DNA of 25,707 nt, from positions 1 through 25,707 of the forward strand of contig CAZVSU010000035.1 of the NCBI GenBank assembly GCA_964629645.1, in the 5' to 3' direction. Position 1 is the stretch's first letter, and each line of letters begins with the position of its first letter. The translations under genes were made by a program, and so were the position numbers. This DNA comes from JAAKFL01 sp964629645. GTDB lineage: Bacteria; Chlamydiota; Chlamydiia; Chlamydiales; SLFE01. Positions 1 through 8,013 of the stretch are shown piece by piece. Below the pieces are notes generated by a model. That model did not search any database. It was not told the origin of the DNA and saw only the letters and a program-made list of their open reading frames with translations.

Positions 1-20
1 TTCGAGTCCCGTCTCTCGCG
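1..20 (+). tRNA. tRNA gene, 3' fragment (identity unknown)
   Basis: The window opens inside a tRNA. Bases 1-7 read TTCGAGT, a canonical T-loop. Bases 8-12 (CCCGT) would be the 3' strand of the T stem, 13-19 (CTCTCGC) the 3' strand of the acceptor stem, and G20 the discriminator. No CCA is encoded. The anticodon lies before the window, so the amino acid cannot be read. A G discriminator is compatible with Ser but also with several others. Confidence 0.65.
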
Positions 21-126
21 AACTTTCTTTAATTTTTTCACCATCATATTAAATTCAAATGCGAACAAATTCCCTTGCATTTAAAGAGTATTTGCGATAA
101 GAAAAGTATAACAACGATTATTATGT

Positions 127-1068
127 ATGATAAAACAAACTGAGACATCAAAAAAATCATTATTATCCTCGATTCTCCTTTATTTTTGGATGACACTCGG
201 CGCTTTTCTTGCAGCCTTCGCGATCGAAGTCTTTTTTATTCCAAATAAATTGATCGACGGCGGCATCGTCGGTGTCTCAATGATTTTCGGCCAGATTTTT
301 GGTACATGGCTCATTCCGTTGTTGTTAATTGTCTTCAACCTCCCTTTCCTCTACTTGGCGCTCAAATCGATCGGGAAAACGTTTTTGATCCATATGATGG
401 TTGCCCTCGTGCTCTTTGCATGCTCTATGGTATTGATTGCAAATGTCTTACATTTTGAATTCATAGGAGATCCTCTAGAAGTTGTCGTCATCGGAGGCGC
501 CATCTTGGGCATTGGCCTTGGACTGATCATACGATCCGGGGGCTGCCTCGACGGCACAGAAATCCTCGGAATCATTTTGAACCGACGCACCGGATTTACC
601 GTCGGCCAGATTGTTCTTTTTGTGAATATATTCGTATTCGGTGCTGCGGGCCTTGTCTTTCAGGATTGGCACCCCCCTCTTCTCTCTTTGATCACCTATA
701 TGGTCGCCATTAAAGTCATGGACGCGGTGATCGTCGGGCTCGAGGAGACAAAGTCGTGCCTGATCATTTCACAAAAATCGCGAAAGATCGCCGATTGCAT
801 CATTCACGAGCTAGGCCTTGGCCTGACTGTGATGTATGGGCGCGGAGGATTTTCCGGTGAAGACCAAGACATTTTATACGTCATTGTCGAACGCTTACAG
901 ATTCATGACCTCAAACAGCTTATCTTCCGCGAAGACCCCAAAGCCTTCATTGCCATTGAAAATTTGCACGAAGTCGCCAACGGCATGCAAGGAGTCGCGG
1001 GCAAAAGAAACCGGGTCGAAGAGATCGTCAAGAAAATTTTGACAAAGCCTGGCCACCTCCATGCCTAA
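127..1068 (+). CDS. YitT-family integral membrane protein (DUF161 + DUF2179)
   Basis: This 313-residue protein has a strongly hydrophobic N-terminal part (about residues 15-205) with five to six membrane segments and several glycine-rich helices, as in the YitT membrane domain. A soluble C-terminal part (about 210-300) containing YGRGGFSGEDQDILYVIVER resembles the DUF2179 domain found in most family members. YitT-like proteins are common in Firmicutes and chlamydiae. Their transport or regulatory role is not settled, so no substrate is assigned. The ATG at 127 is preceded by an out-of-frame ATG at 123 and no clear Shine-Dalgarno sequence. The 3' end overlaps the start of queG by 8 bases, which suggests co-transcription and translational coupling. 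Confidence 0.85.
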   Translation: MIKQTETSKKSLLSSILLYFWMTLGAFLAAFAIEVFFIPNKLIDGGIVGVSMIFGQIFGTWLIPLLLIVFNLPFLYLALKSIGKTFLIHMMVALVLFACSMVLIANVLHFEFIGDPLEVVVIGGAILGIGLGLIIRSGGCLDGTEILGIILNRRTGFTVGQIVLFVNIFVFGAAGLVFQDWHPPLLSLITYMVAIKVMDAVIVGLEETKSCLIISQKSRKIADCIIHELGLGLTVMYGRGGFSGEDQDILYVIVERLQIHDLKQLIFREDPKAFIAIENLHEVANGMQGVAGKRNRVEEIVKKILTKPGHLHA

Positions 1069-2059
1069 TATCAAACCTGAAGAGATTGCCGCTTACGCAA
1101 AAAAGCTGGGATACGACGACGTCGGGATCACATCGGCTCGCATACCCGAACAGGACATCAGCGCCTACCAAGCCTGGCTTAAAGAAGGCAAACACGGCGC
1201 CCTTCACTACATGGAAAACCAGATGCGCACCAATCCCGACAGCCTTTTTCCCGGCGCGAAGACGGCCCTCATTTTTGTCACCCACTACAAGCAGCCAAAA
1301 GAGCCATTTGAACAAGGAAAAGGGCTGATTGCTTCCTACGCAAGAGGGCGCGACTATCACAACGTCCACCGCAAGCGACTCAAAAAAATGGTCCGCTGGC
1401 TTGAAGAAAAAGCAGGTGAAAAAGGGATAGCGAAAGGGTTCAGCGACTCAGCCCCTGTGATGGAGCGCGCCCTTGCCGTCAAAGCGGGCCTCGGATGGAT
1501 CGGAAAGAACACGCTGCTCATCCATAGAAAATTCGGGACGTTCACCCTCCTTTCGGGGCTCCTCACAACTCTTGAAATCGAAGGGACAGAAGCCTATGAA
1601 AGGCGCTCTCGGTGCGGCACGTGCACAAAATGCCTCGACGCCTGCCCGACCAAAGCGCTCTCTCCGTTTGAGATCGATGCCGCAAAATGCCTCTCCTATC
1701 ACTTGATCGAGTCACAATCAGAGGTCCCCGCCGATGTCCAAGCCCAAAATCCCGGATACGCGTTTGGGTGCGATATTTGCCAAGACGTCTGCCCCCATAA
1801 TGTCAGACCCTCTGTCAGCGACAGCCCCGACTTCTCGCCACAAAAGGGAGTGGGCTCCTACCTTGACCTCTCATTACTTGAAGAGATCGAGCAATTTCCC
1901 GAAAAACTCAACGGCACCCCGCTCAAACGAAGAGGGTTAAACGGTCTTAAAAATAACTGTCAGACATTATTTCAAGAACAAAACCGGCGGCATAGCGATC
2001 TGCCCTTCAGCGCTCTTAAGACAGCGCCTCGCGCCCCATTTGCCGGTCCTTTAAATTGA
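1061..2059 (+). CDS. queG: Epoxyqueuosine reductase QueG
   Basis: QueG performs the last step of queuosine synthesis in tRNA, reducing epoxyqueuosine with a cobalamin cofactor and two [4Fe-4S] clusters. The 332-residue product has the family signature YARGRDYH (93-100) and the segment around SDSAPVMER (128-136), where D129 aligns with the catalytic aspartate. It also has GLGWIGKNTLL (143-153). The ferredoxin-type cysteines are C185, C188, C191, C195 and C237, C240, C244. It is shorter than the ~380-residue E. coli and Bacillus enzymes because the C-terminal end is brief. The last ~20 residues (after about 310) do not look conserved and overlap the opposite-strand gene by 44 bases. The start overlaps the yitT-like gene. 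Function is confident from motifs. Confidence 0.93.
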   Translation: MPNIKPEEIAAYAKKLGYDDVGITSARIPEQDISAYQAWLKEGKHGALHYMENQMRTNPDSLFPGAKTALIFVTHYKQPKEPFEQGKGLIASYARGRDYHNVHRKRLKKMVRWLEEKAGEKGIAKGFSDSAPVMERALAVKAGLGWIGKNTLLIHRKFGTFTLLSGLLTTLEIEGTEAYERRSRCGTCTKCLDACPTKALSPFEIDAAKCLSYHLIESQSEVPADVQAQNPGYAFGCDICQDVCPHNVRPSVSDSPDFSPQKGVGSYLDLSLLEEIEQFPEKLNGTPLKRRGLNGLKNNCQTLFQEQNRRHSDLPFSALKTAPRAPFAGPLN

Positions 2060-2550
2060 TGAATGGCACCACATCGGCCGTTTCACGTCCCAAAAGTGAC
2101 CACATGGCCAAAAAAGGAATCATGATTACGATCAGGCGGCAGGAATCGTCGAAAAGCGGATCGCTTCGCCTCAGCAGCCACTCTTTCATAAAAGATCCGG
2201 TCCGCATGTTCCAAAGCAACGCAAACGCCGCTGCCGCAGTCCTCCTCGGATGCAACGTCTCAGTCGTCAAACGACCTATCTTCCGTTCCGTCAACGACGC
2301 AAAATCCCACAAGAGCCCCTGATAGAGCAAAGGGAATCGGGAGTGCGAGGACATGATCTGACTTTTGCAGGGCAGACTCGATAAAGATTGCGGTCCCGTA
2401 GGCAAAAAGCACCCAACCCGCCGCGTTGATCATGGCTGCCGCTCCAAAACTTACCCGAATGACGCGCCTGCCGAAATCATACGTCGACAACTCTGAGCGA
2501 GACAACTCAACTGTCTCTCCATCGCACAAAGGGTTAGGTAATGCTTCCAT
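2016..2550 (-). pseudogene. Small membrane protein gene split by a probable single-base frameshift
   Basis: Two overlapping minus-strand reading frames join into one plausible gene. The upstream frame can start at ATG 2550 (MEALPNPL...) and contains a hydrophobic helix, then meets a stop at 2260. The downstream frame runs from about 2320 to the TAA at 2016, carrying a second hydrophobic stretch (IVIMIPFLAMWSLL). Removing one base in the C4 tract at 2316-2319 (G4 on the coding strand) joins them as ...FALSGLLWDFASLTERK..., giving about 177 residues with two or three membrane segments. The spacing of arginines and hydrophobic helices is loosely like RDD-family membrane proteins, but I do not recognise it with confidence. 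It may be a true pseudogene, a phase-variable gene or a sequencing error. A longer start at 2637 would overlap the divergent LOG gene. Confidence 0.5.
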
Positions 2551-2631
2551 GACGCGGAAACGACCAGCCCCGGTTTTTTTAAACAAATCAATTTTGTTGA
2601 AGGAAAATACGGGGAATGCGATCAGTAGGTC

Positions 2632-3297
2632 ATGCAAGACGACTCTTTTCCCACTTCAGATGCATGGCGTGTCTTTCGCATTATCTCTGAATTTGTCGAC
2701 GGATTTGAAACGATGACACGAATTGGTCCTTCCGTTTCCATTTTCGGATCGGCGCGGCTCGCTCCGGACAGTCCTCACTACAAAATGGCGGAAGAGGTAT
2801 CAGCAGCGATCATCAGAAAAGGCTTTTCCATTATCACCGGCGGCGGACCGGGGATCATGGAAGCGGCCAATAAAGGAGCTCAAAATGCGAAAGGAAACTC
2901 CTGCGGCCTTGTCATCGATCTTCCGTTTGAAGCCAAACCCAATCCCTACATTGACGACAGGTACAGACTCAACTTTCGCTACTTTTTCGTCCGAAAAGTG
3001 ATGTTTGTCCGATATGCGCAAGGGGTTGTGTTTTTACCGGGCGGCGTCGGCACCTGCGATGAGCTCTTTGAAGCGTTGACTTTGATCCAAACAAAAAAAG
3101 TGACCCCGTTTCCCATTTATCTTATGGGGGGGAGCTTTTGGGACGGCCTTATTGAGTGGCTGAAAGCGGCGATGCTCAAGCAAAAACTGATCAGTCCTGA
3201 AGATTTAGACCTTTTCACCATAACAGACGATCCCGCCGTCGTCGCCGACGGGATCGAACATCATTACAAAATATCGTCAACCGAACGCAATTTTTAA
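2632..3297 (+). CDS. LOG-family (TIGR00730-type) nucleotide phosphoribohydrolase-like protein
   Basis: The 221-residue product carries both hallmark motifs of the LOG / 'lysine decarboxylase-like' Rossmann family: GGGPGIMEA at residues 70-78 and PGGVGTCDE at 136-144, with the conserved RK pair at 121-122. Characterised relatives remove ribose 5-phosphate from nucleoside monophosphates (cytokinin-activating LOG, or PpnN in E. coli). True lysine decarboxylase activity is a historical misannotation. Which nucleotide is used here cannot be read from sequence. The chosen ATG at 2632 has only a modest upstream AGTAGG. The stop lies in a TTAA shared with the stop of the convergent gene, so there is no room for a separate terminator between the two. 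Confidence 0.88.
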   Translation: MQDDSFPTSDAWRVFRIISEFVDGFETMTRIGPSVSIFGSARLAPDSPHYKMAEEVSAAIIRKGFSIITGGGPGIMEAANKGAQNAKGNSCGLVIDLPFEAKPNPYIDDRYRLNFRYFFVRKVMFVRYAQGVVFLPGGVGTCDELFEALTLIQTKKVTPFPIYLMGGSFWDGLIEWLKAAMLKQKLISPEDLDLFTITDDPAVVADGIEHHYKISSTERNF

Positions 3298-4616
3298 CGT
3301 CCCGTCCGCGCGTTGCCCCGGCTAAAGGCTCCGCCTCCTCCTGATCGTGGAGCCGCTGGCGGCGGTCCGCCATTGCTTGGCCGAGCTTCGTCTCTTCGTC
3401 GAGCACCTCTCGAATTTGAAGATCCTCCCGACGCGGCATTGCCCAGGCTAAAGGCTCCGCCTCCTCCTGATCGTGGAGCCGCTGGCGGTGGTCCGTCATT
3501 TCTAGGCCGAGCTTTTTCTCTTTGAAAAAAACTTGTCGATGAATTGCTCACGGAAAAACTTGAAAATCCTCCCGACGCGGCATTGCTTAGACTAAAGGCT
3601 CCGCTTCCTTCTGACCGTGGGGCTGGCGGCGGTCCCTCTTGTTTTGGTTGAGCTTTTTCTCTTTGAAAAAAACTTGTCGATGAACTGCTCACGGAAGAAC
3701 TTGATAATCCTCCCGTCGCGGCATTGTCTCGACTCAAAGCTCCGCTCCCAGAAGAGACCGACCCACTCCATGCTGGCGGTCCCTCTTTTTTTCGCGGAGC
3801 TTCATCTCTTCGCGGAGCACCTCTCGACGGCCTGCTCATGGAAAAAGTTGAAGACCCTCCCGTCGCGGCATTGTCCAGACTCAAGGCTCCGCTTCCTCCT
3901 GATCGTGTAGCTGGCGGCGGTGTTTTTTTTCTTCGAGAAACGCCCTTAGATGAGCTGCTCACGGAAGAATTTAATAATCTTTCCGGTGCGGCGTTGCTTC
4001 GACTTGGAGACGTCTTAGCAGCAGTGACATTGAGTGCCGCTGCTTTAGCAACCGGCGATGTTCCTGGAAAAGCGCCCAAAGGAAGTGGAATCGCTTTTGG
4101 TCGTGCAGCAGGAGGACCTGCTGAGGTTGAAGAAAGCGCGCTCGGCACGGGCGTTCGGGCGGCATTCTGATTGAGTGCCGCGGATGCTTTAGCAACCGGC
4201 GATGTTCCGGGAAAAACTCCCAAAGGAAGTGGAATCGCTTTTGGTCGTGCAGCAGGAGGACCTGCTGGGGTTGAAGAGGGCGCGCTCGGCACGGAGGTTC
4301 GGGCAATGCCCGGATTAAAGGCTCCGGCTTCTCGATGATAAACACGTCTCGTTGTCGTCTGTCTAGGCCGTGAAACGCTCCTATGAGGCGTTTCGCGGGG
4401 ACGATTTTCACCTCGAAGGCAGCTCATAAAGAGCATGACGAGAAGCGAGACTCCGACGATCGGAGCCGCTGGAGGAAATGCGATTGCAGTCGCCCCAAGG
4501 GCGAGAGCAGCAAGGGCTGCCAGCGCGACTTTAGTCACAGGATTCATGCGCCTATTTTCTAGATGGGGCCGCTCTGAACGCGCGGCACCCGTTATTACTG
4601 GTTGCTGACTGTTCAT
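3294..4616 (-). CDS. Repeat-rich Inc-like membrane protein (putative secreted inclusion-membrane protein)
   Basis: This 440-residue protein has no cleavable signal peptide. Residues 30-66 form two closely spaced hydrophobic helices (30-46 and 53-66) separated by PPAAP, the bilobed hairpin typical of chlamydial Inc proteins inserted in the inclusion membrane by type III secretion. The rest is low-complexity Ser/Gly/Pro/Ala/Arg. Near the N-terminus are two 47-48 residue repeats containing GPPAARPKAIPLPLG. Toward the C-terminus are five 42-49 residue repeats built on GSGA(L/F)S..NAA.GG and EGPPPAPRS. A good Shine-Dalgarno (AAGGAG, 6 bases before ATG) fixes the start. It lies 24 bases after the preceding secreted-protein gene, so they probably share a transcript. 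Inc status is inferred from topology only. A structural or adhesive repeat protein is the alternative. Confidence 0.65.
   Translation of the reverse strand: MNSQQPVITGAARSERPHLENRRMNPVTKVALAALAALALGATAIAFPPAAPIVGVSLLVMLFMSCLRGENRPRETPHRSVSRPRQTTTRRVYHREAGAFNPGIARTSVPSAPSSTPAGPPAARPKAIPLPLGVFPGTSPVAKASAALNQNAARTPVPSALSSTSAGPPAARPKAIPLPLGAFPGTSPVAKAAALNVTAAKTSPSRSNAAPERLLNSSVSSSSKGVSRRKKTPPPATRSGGSGALSLDNAATGGSSTFSMSRPSRGAPRRDEAPRKKEGPPAWSGSVSSGSGALSRDNAATGGLSSSSVSSSSTSFFQREKAQPKQEGPPPAPRSEGSGAFSLSNAASGGFSSFSVSNSSTSFFQREKARPRNDGPPPAAPRSGGGGAFSLGNAASGGSSNSRGARRRDEARPSNGGPPPAAPRSGGGGAFSRGNARTGR
3322..3888 (-). repeat. Tandem coding repeats (five units, 126-147 bp) in the Inc-like gene
   Basis: The motif CT(A/C)AA(A/G)GCTCCGC recurs at 3322, 3448, 3592, 3733 and 3880 on the plus strand, with spacings of 126, 144, 141 and 147 bases. 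All spacings are multiples of three, so the frame is kept. The first two units share a stretch of about 50 bases almost unchanged, which indicates recent duplication. Confidence 0.8.
4054..4341 (-). repeat. Two-copy 144-bp coding repeat in the Inc-like gene
   Basis: The block beginning GGCGATGTTCC at 4054 recurs at 4198. The copies differ by a few substitutions and a 3-base indel near GCCGC(GGA)TGCTTT. They encode two copies of a proline-rich segment with RPKAIPLPLG. Confidence 0.8.
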
Positions 4617-4640
4617 ATTGAACTCCTTTTAGTTTTTTTG

Positions 4641-5378
4641 TTAGAGCGCCGCACGGACGTAGGAAAAGTTTTGGTCGAGATTGATCAGAATATAGGGAAA
4701 GCGGCCGTGATCCCAGCGGTTGTTGCGCCCTAAATAAATACGGTCTCCTTCATTCCAATACCGCGTGATGTCCTGATCCCAGCTATTGACGCGAATCGCC
4801 AAAAAATTACCCTCGGGGTCTCCCAGTTCAATTTGATTGACAGTGTCAAAAAATCGTGAAATGAATCCTTGTACTTCCGGTCGCTGCGCCACGCTCATTT
4901 TTGCAGGAACCTGTTCGCCGGTTTCTAAGTTCATGATCATAAACTCGTAGTCCCGGTTGGAAAACCAGCTATTATTGGTTGTGATGCACACTTTTGCTTG
5001 CGGGATTCCGTAGTAGTAGGCAGAAGAAGCGTCGGGCCAGTCTTGAACCCGGTAGGCGTCGTGAGGCTTTACCACCCACACGGAACCGTCATTGAGTTCA
5101 ATGGACTGTCCTTGATAGCCCATTTTTTCGACGAAGTGTCTTGAAAAATCGTAAGGGTAGAGCTCGTACGATTCTTTAATGAGCTCTTCGCTTTTGATAG
5201 GAGGAAGCTCTTCTAATTCCTTGGCTCGCTCTTCAAGAATCTGTGTCAATTCTTCAGGCATCACCTTCATTTCAATTCTTTTTGTCACAGTTTCTGTCGT
5301 TTGCATGGCTCCAAGAGATCCGATTGATAAGCAGATCAGAAATGCGCTTGCGAGAGTCTTGACAGTTTTCATTTTCAT
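4641..5378 (-). CDS. Secreted or periplasmic protein of unknown function
   Basis: The 245-residue product begins with a clear Sec signal peptide (MKMKTVKTLASAFLICLSIG, probable cleavage after SLGA, about residue 24). No lipobox cysteine is present. The mature part starts with a Glu-rich helical stretch (about 35-70) and then becomes a Trp/Tyr/Asn-rich, probably beta-rich domain with short motifs such as GSVWVVKPHDAY, SSAYYYGIP and NEGDRIYLGRNN. I do not recognise a family. The start is supported by GGAGG six bases before the ATG. It precedes the Inc-like gene by 24 bases on the same strand, which suggests a two-gene transcript. Because of the signal peptide it would act in the periplasm, at the outer membrane or outside, unlike its type III-like neighbour. 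Confidence 0.75.
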   Translation of the reverse strand: MKMKTVKTLASAFLICLSIGSLGAMQTTETVTKRIEMKVMPEELTQILEERAKELEELPPIKSEELIKESYELYPYDFSRHFVEKMGYQGQSIELNDGSVWVVKPHDAYRVQDWPDASSAYYYGIPQAKVCITTNNSWFSNRDYEFMIMNLETGEQVPAKMSVAQRPEVQGFISRFFDTVNQIELGDPEGNFLAIRVNSWDQDITRYWNEGDRIYLGRNNRWDHGRFPYILINLDQNFSYVRAAL

Positions 5379-5464
5379 AATACCTCCGTAAATTGGGTGT
5401 TTGCGATAAGGGCCTATAATGGAAAAACCCTGTTAAGAAATGTTAAAGAGAAAATAAAAATTGA

Positions 5465-6823
5465 TTAAACGAGCAAAAAAGAATCCTCAGCCATCATCGT
5501 ATCGATGGTATTGATGTGATAATCGCCGGAGGCAAACCAGTCGCGGCCGATCATCGAAAGATGAAAGGGTATCGTTGTCTTAATGCCTCCGATATGAAAC
5601 TCTTGCAAGGCCCTTTTTCCAATGGCTAGCGCCTCCTCGCGATCGGTGCCTTTCACAATTAATTTCGCAATCATCGCGTCATAGTAAGGAGGAATCGTGT
5701 ATCCCGAATAGCAGGCGCTGTCGACTCTCACCGACGGCCCGCCGGGAGGAAGGTAGTATTCCAGTCTCCCTGGCGAGGGCATGAAGTGTTTAGCCGGATC
5801 TTCCGCATTCACCCGAAATTCGATCACATGACCATCAAAAGAAACATCGCGCTGCCGGTGTTTTAGCGATTCTCCCATAGCAATGCGGATTTGCTCTTTG
5901 ACGATGTCGATGCCGGTCAATTCTTCTGTCACGGTATGTTCCACTTGAATGCGGGTGTTCACCTCCATAAAATAAAAATTTTGATGGCGATCGACGAGAA
6001 ATTCAACCGTTCCCGCTGAATAGTAATCGGCTGCCTCGACCGCTCGAACCGCCGCTTTTCCGATCTTTTTTCTCAGTCTTGGATTGAGGGTAGGACTTGG
6101 CGCTTCCTCGATCAATTTTTGACGACGCCTTTGAATGGTGCAGTCCCTTTCACCGAGATGAATGGTGTGTCCTTGTTTATCGGCGAGGATCTGCACTTCA
6201 ATGTGGCGGGGATCGACAATCATTTTTTCAAGATAAATTTCCGGGTTGCCGAAACTCACTTCCGCTTCTGCTCTTGCCGCTGCAAACTGCCTTGGGAATT
6301 GTTCGGCTGTTTCTGCTATCCGGATGCCTCGTCCGCCGCCTCCCGCCGAAGCCTTAATGAACAGAGGAAAGCCGATCCGCTCCGCTTCCTTGAGTGCCAC
6401 ATCAAGATCATGGACAGGGCCGTTGGTTCCGGGAATAACGGGGCAGCCGGCTTGCCAGGCGATCATTTTCGCTTTGGCCTTATCGCCAAGAGTTGCAATT
6501 GTTTTGGGCGATGGACCGATGAAATTGAGTCCGCAGCTTTGGCAAATGGAGGCGAAATTCGCGTTTTCGGCGAGAAATCCATAGCCGGGATGAATGGCGT
6601 CGGCTCCTGTGATCTCACATGCGGAAAGAATGTTGGGTATCCGCAAATAAGATTTGGCCGAAGGAGCTTCTCCGATGCAGATCGCTTCATCGGCATGAAG
6701 AACGTGGAGCGCTTCTTTGTCCGCCTCAGAATAAACGGCCACGGTTTGCAATCCCAGCTCATGGCAAGCCCGGATGATGCGAACCGCGATTTCCCCCCTA
6801 TTGGCGATTAAAACTTTATGCAT
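5465..6823 (-). CDS. accC: Acetyl-CoA carboxylase, biotin carboxylase subunit AccC
   Basis: AccC carboxylates biotin carried on AccB, using ATP and bicarbonate, the first half of malonyl-CoA synthesis. At 452 residues it has full family length (E. coli 449). It shows the N-terminal IANRGEIAVRIIRA fold, HPGYGFLAENA (78-88), the ATP-binding glycine loop KASAGGGGRGIRIAE (158-171), RRRQKLIEEAPS (232-243) and the catalytic segment EVNTRIQVEH (287-296). It lies 9 bases downstream of accB, the usual pairing. The carboxyltransferase genes accA and accD are not in this window. Confidence 0.97.
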   Translation of the reverse strand: MHKVLIANRGEIAVRIIRACHELGLQTVAVYSEADKEALHVLHADEAICIGEAPSAKSYLRIPNILSACEITGADAIHPGYGFLAENANFASICQSCGLNFIGPSPKTIATLGDKAKAKMIAWQAGCPVIPGTNGPVHDLDVALKEAERIGFPLFIKASAGGGGRGIRIAETAEQFPRQFAAARAEAEVSFGNPEIYLEKMIVDPRHIEVQILADKQGHTIHLGERDCTIQRRRQKLIEEAPSPTLNPRLRKKIGKAAVRAVEAADYYSAGTVEFLVDRHQNFYFMEVNTRIQVEHTVTEELTGIDIVKEQIRIAMGESLKHRQRDVSFDGHVIEFRVNAEDPAKHFMPSPGRLEYYLPPGGPSVRVDSACYSGYTIPPYYDAMIAKLIVKGTDREEALAIGKRALQEFHIGGIKTTIPFHLSMIGRDWFASGDYHINTIDTMMAEDSFLLV

Positions 6824-6832
6824 GCGGCCACA

Positions 6833-7294
6833 TCAATTGATTTCGAAAAGTCGTGTCCCAAATTCAACCGGATGACCATTTTCGATCAGTATTTTCGAGA
6901 CTGTCCCCTCTACTTCGGCCTTCACTTCATTCATCACCTTCATTGCTTCCACGATACAAAGAACGTCGCCTTTTTTGACAGTATCTCCTTCAGAAACGAA
7001 AGGAGGATCATCCGGCGATGATGAACTATAATAGGTGCCGACCATCGGAGAGGCGACATACTGGCCCTGACGATCCGGCTCATCTTCTCGATGGGAAGGA
7101 GAGGCCTGAGCGCGGTGCTGGTCAAGCTCTTCCCGCATAGGATTGATCGCTCCAGGAGTGCCGTGATGGGTAAAATGATCGCGTTTTGGTTCCCGCTCGA
7201 GTTCAATTTCAAATTCTCCTTGTTTGATGGCCAACCGCTTTGTATCGGTTTGCTGCATCAAGTTGATCAGCTCTTGAATCTTTTTCAGTTCCAC
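6833..7294 (-). CDS. accB: Acetyl-CoA carboxylase, biotin carboxyl carrier protein AccB
   Basis: AccB carries the biotin that shuttles CO2 between AccC and the carboxyltransferase. The 153-residue product has the usual N-terminal helical segment, a charged linker (about 36-75) and a C-terminal biotinyl domain (about 78-153). The biotinylation motif is EAMKVMNE with the target lysine at 119, close to the common EAMKLMNE. The start codon is GTG (7292-7294 on the complement), preceded by GAGGAGG and then AAGG. It lies 9 bases upstream of accC. The 160-base gap to efp holds no gene, and I see no strong promoter in it. Confidence 0.95.
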   Translation of the reverse strand: MELKKIQELINLMQQTDTKRLAIKQGEFEIELEREPKRDHFTHHGTPGAINPMREELDQHRAQASPSHREDEPDRQGQYVASPMVGTYYSSSSPDDPPFVSEGDTVKKGDVLCIVEAMKVMNEVKAEVEGTVSKILIENGHPVEFGTRLFEIN

Positions 7295-7426
7295 CCTTCA
7301 GGCCTCCTCGTAAACCGGTTTAAAAGTTTTTCGCAAAATTTGGGTGTTGACGATTGCGGGGAACCCATCACCTTGACTTCACATAGCCGGCAGCAAAAAA
7401 GAGCGGTTCCAAGGCTCGAAAATACA

Positions 7427-7449
7427 GGGTATAAAAAACTTTTTATCCC
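7427..7449 (-). other. AT-rich inverted repeat just downstream of efp
   Basis: On the minus strand GGGATAAAAA and its near-complement TTTTTATACCC form an imperfect hairpin with a one-base bulge, starting five bases past the efp stop. There is no trailing T run and the stem is weak, so I do not call it a terminator. It could be an attenuator or a processing site in the efp-accB leader. Confidence 0.3.
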
Positions 7450-7454
7450 GCGGT

Positions 7455-8012
7455 CTAAACGCGTTGAATGTATTCGTTTGTTTGCGTATCGACTTTAATG
7501 ATGTCCCCGACTTCGACAAACGAGGGGACCTCGACCTTTGCTCCCGTCTCCAGTAAAGCCATCCGGTTTCCTCCTGCAATGGCCGCCGCTCCCTCTTCGT
7601 CTTCAACTTTCGAAACCATAAGCTCAAGAAATTGCGGGAGGTCGACTGTGAACACCTGATCCCCGTAAAAGGCCGCATTGACCTCGACTCCTTCTTTCAA
7701 GTAATTGGATTTCGAATCGACGACAGATTTCGGGATCAAAACTTGCTCAAAGCTGCCGGTGTCGAGGAAAAGATAGTCTTTTCCTTCCATGTAAAGAAAT
7801 TCCATTGGCTTTTGCGTTAACGCCACTTCTTTAATGGTTTGGTCCAACTTGAAATTCTTTTCGGAAATGCGGTTGGTGCTGAGGTTTTTTAATTTTGTTT
7901 TCATGAAAGGAGCCCCCTTAGGAGTGGTCACCTTCATGCAGGATTCGACACGAAACACATCGTTTTTGATCGCAATGATCATGCCTGCTTGTAAATGGTT
8001 GCTGATCGCCAT
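7455..8012 (-). CDS. efp: Translation elongation factor P
   Basis: EF-P enters the ribosome between the P and E sites and relieves stalling at consecutive prolines. The 185-residue product has the three-domain length of the family, an N-terminal KOW-like domain and the C-terminal OB-fold ending (GDIIKVDTQTNEYIQRV). The tip loop VTTPKGAPF places K32 where E. coli EF-P carries the modified K34. The loop reads TPKG rather than PGKG. It starts immediately after the rpe stop codon and precedes accB, matching the rpe-efp-accB-accC order I recall from Chlamydia. Chlamydiae commonly carry two EF-P paralogues, and this would be the accB-linked one. Confidence 0.95.
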   Translation of the reverse strand: MAISNHLQAGMIIAIKNDVFRVESCMKVTTPKGAPFMKTKLKNLSTNRISEKNFKLDQTIKEVALTQKPMEFLYMEGKDYLFLDTGSFEQVLIPKSVVDSKSNYLKEGVEVNAAFYGDQVFTVDLPQFLELMVSKVEDEEGAAAIAGGNRMALLETGAKVEVPSFVEVGDIIKVDTQTNEYIQRV

Positions 8013-8013
8013 G

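Noticed and set aside
1950..1995. A frameshift at the C-terminus of QueG
   Set aside because: The terminal residues look poorly conserved, but all cluster cysteines and the core end are in frame, and neither alternative frame gives a clearly better ending.
3313..4170. Long plus-strand reading frames opposite the Inc-like gene
   Set aside because: They arise because the minus-strand repeats are low-complexity and keep phase. They lack ribosome sites and familiar composition.
95..5420. The shared string TTTGCGATAAG before a TATAA-like box near 93 and near 5400
   Set aside because: An 11-base match is expected by chance many times in 25 kb. The two sites do not share orientation relative to a gene, and no -35 fits.
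7427..7449. Hairpin after efp as an intrinsic terminator
   Set aside because: The stem is AT-rich with a bulge and no T tract follows. accB downstream shows no obvious promoter, so read-through is more likely.
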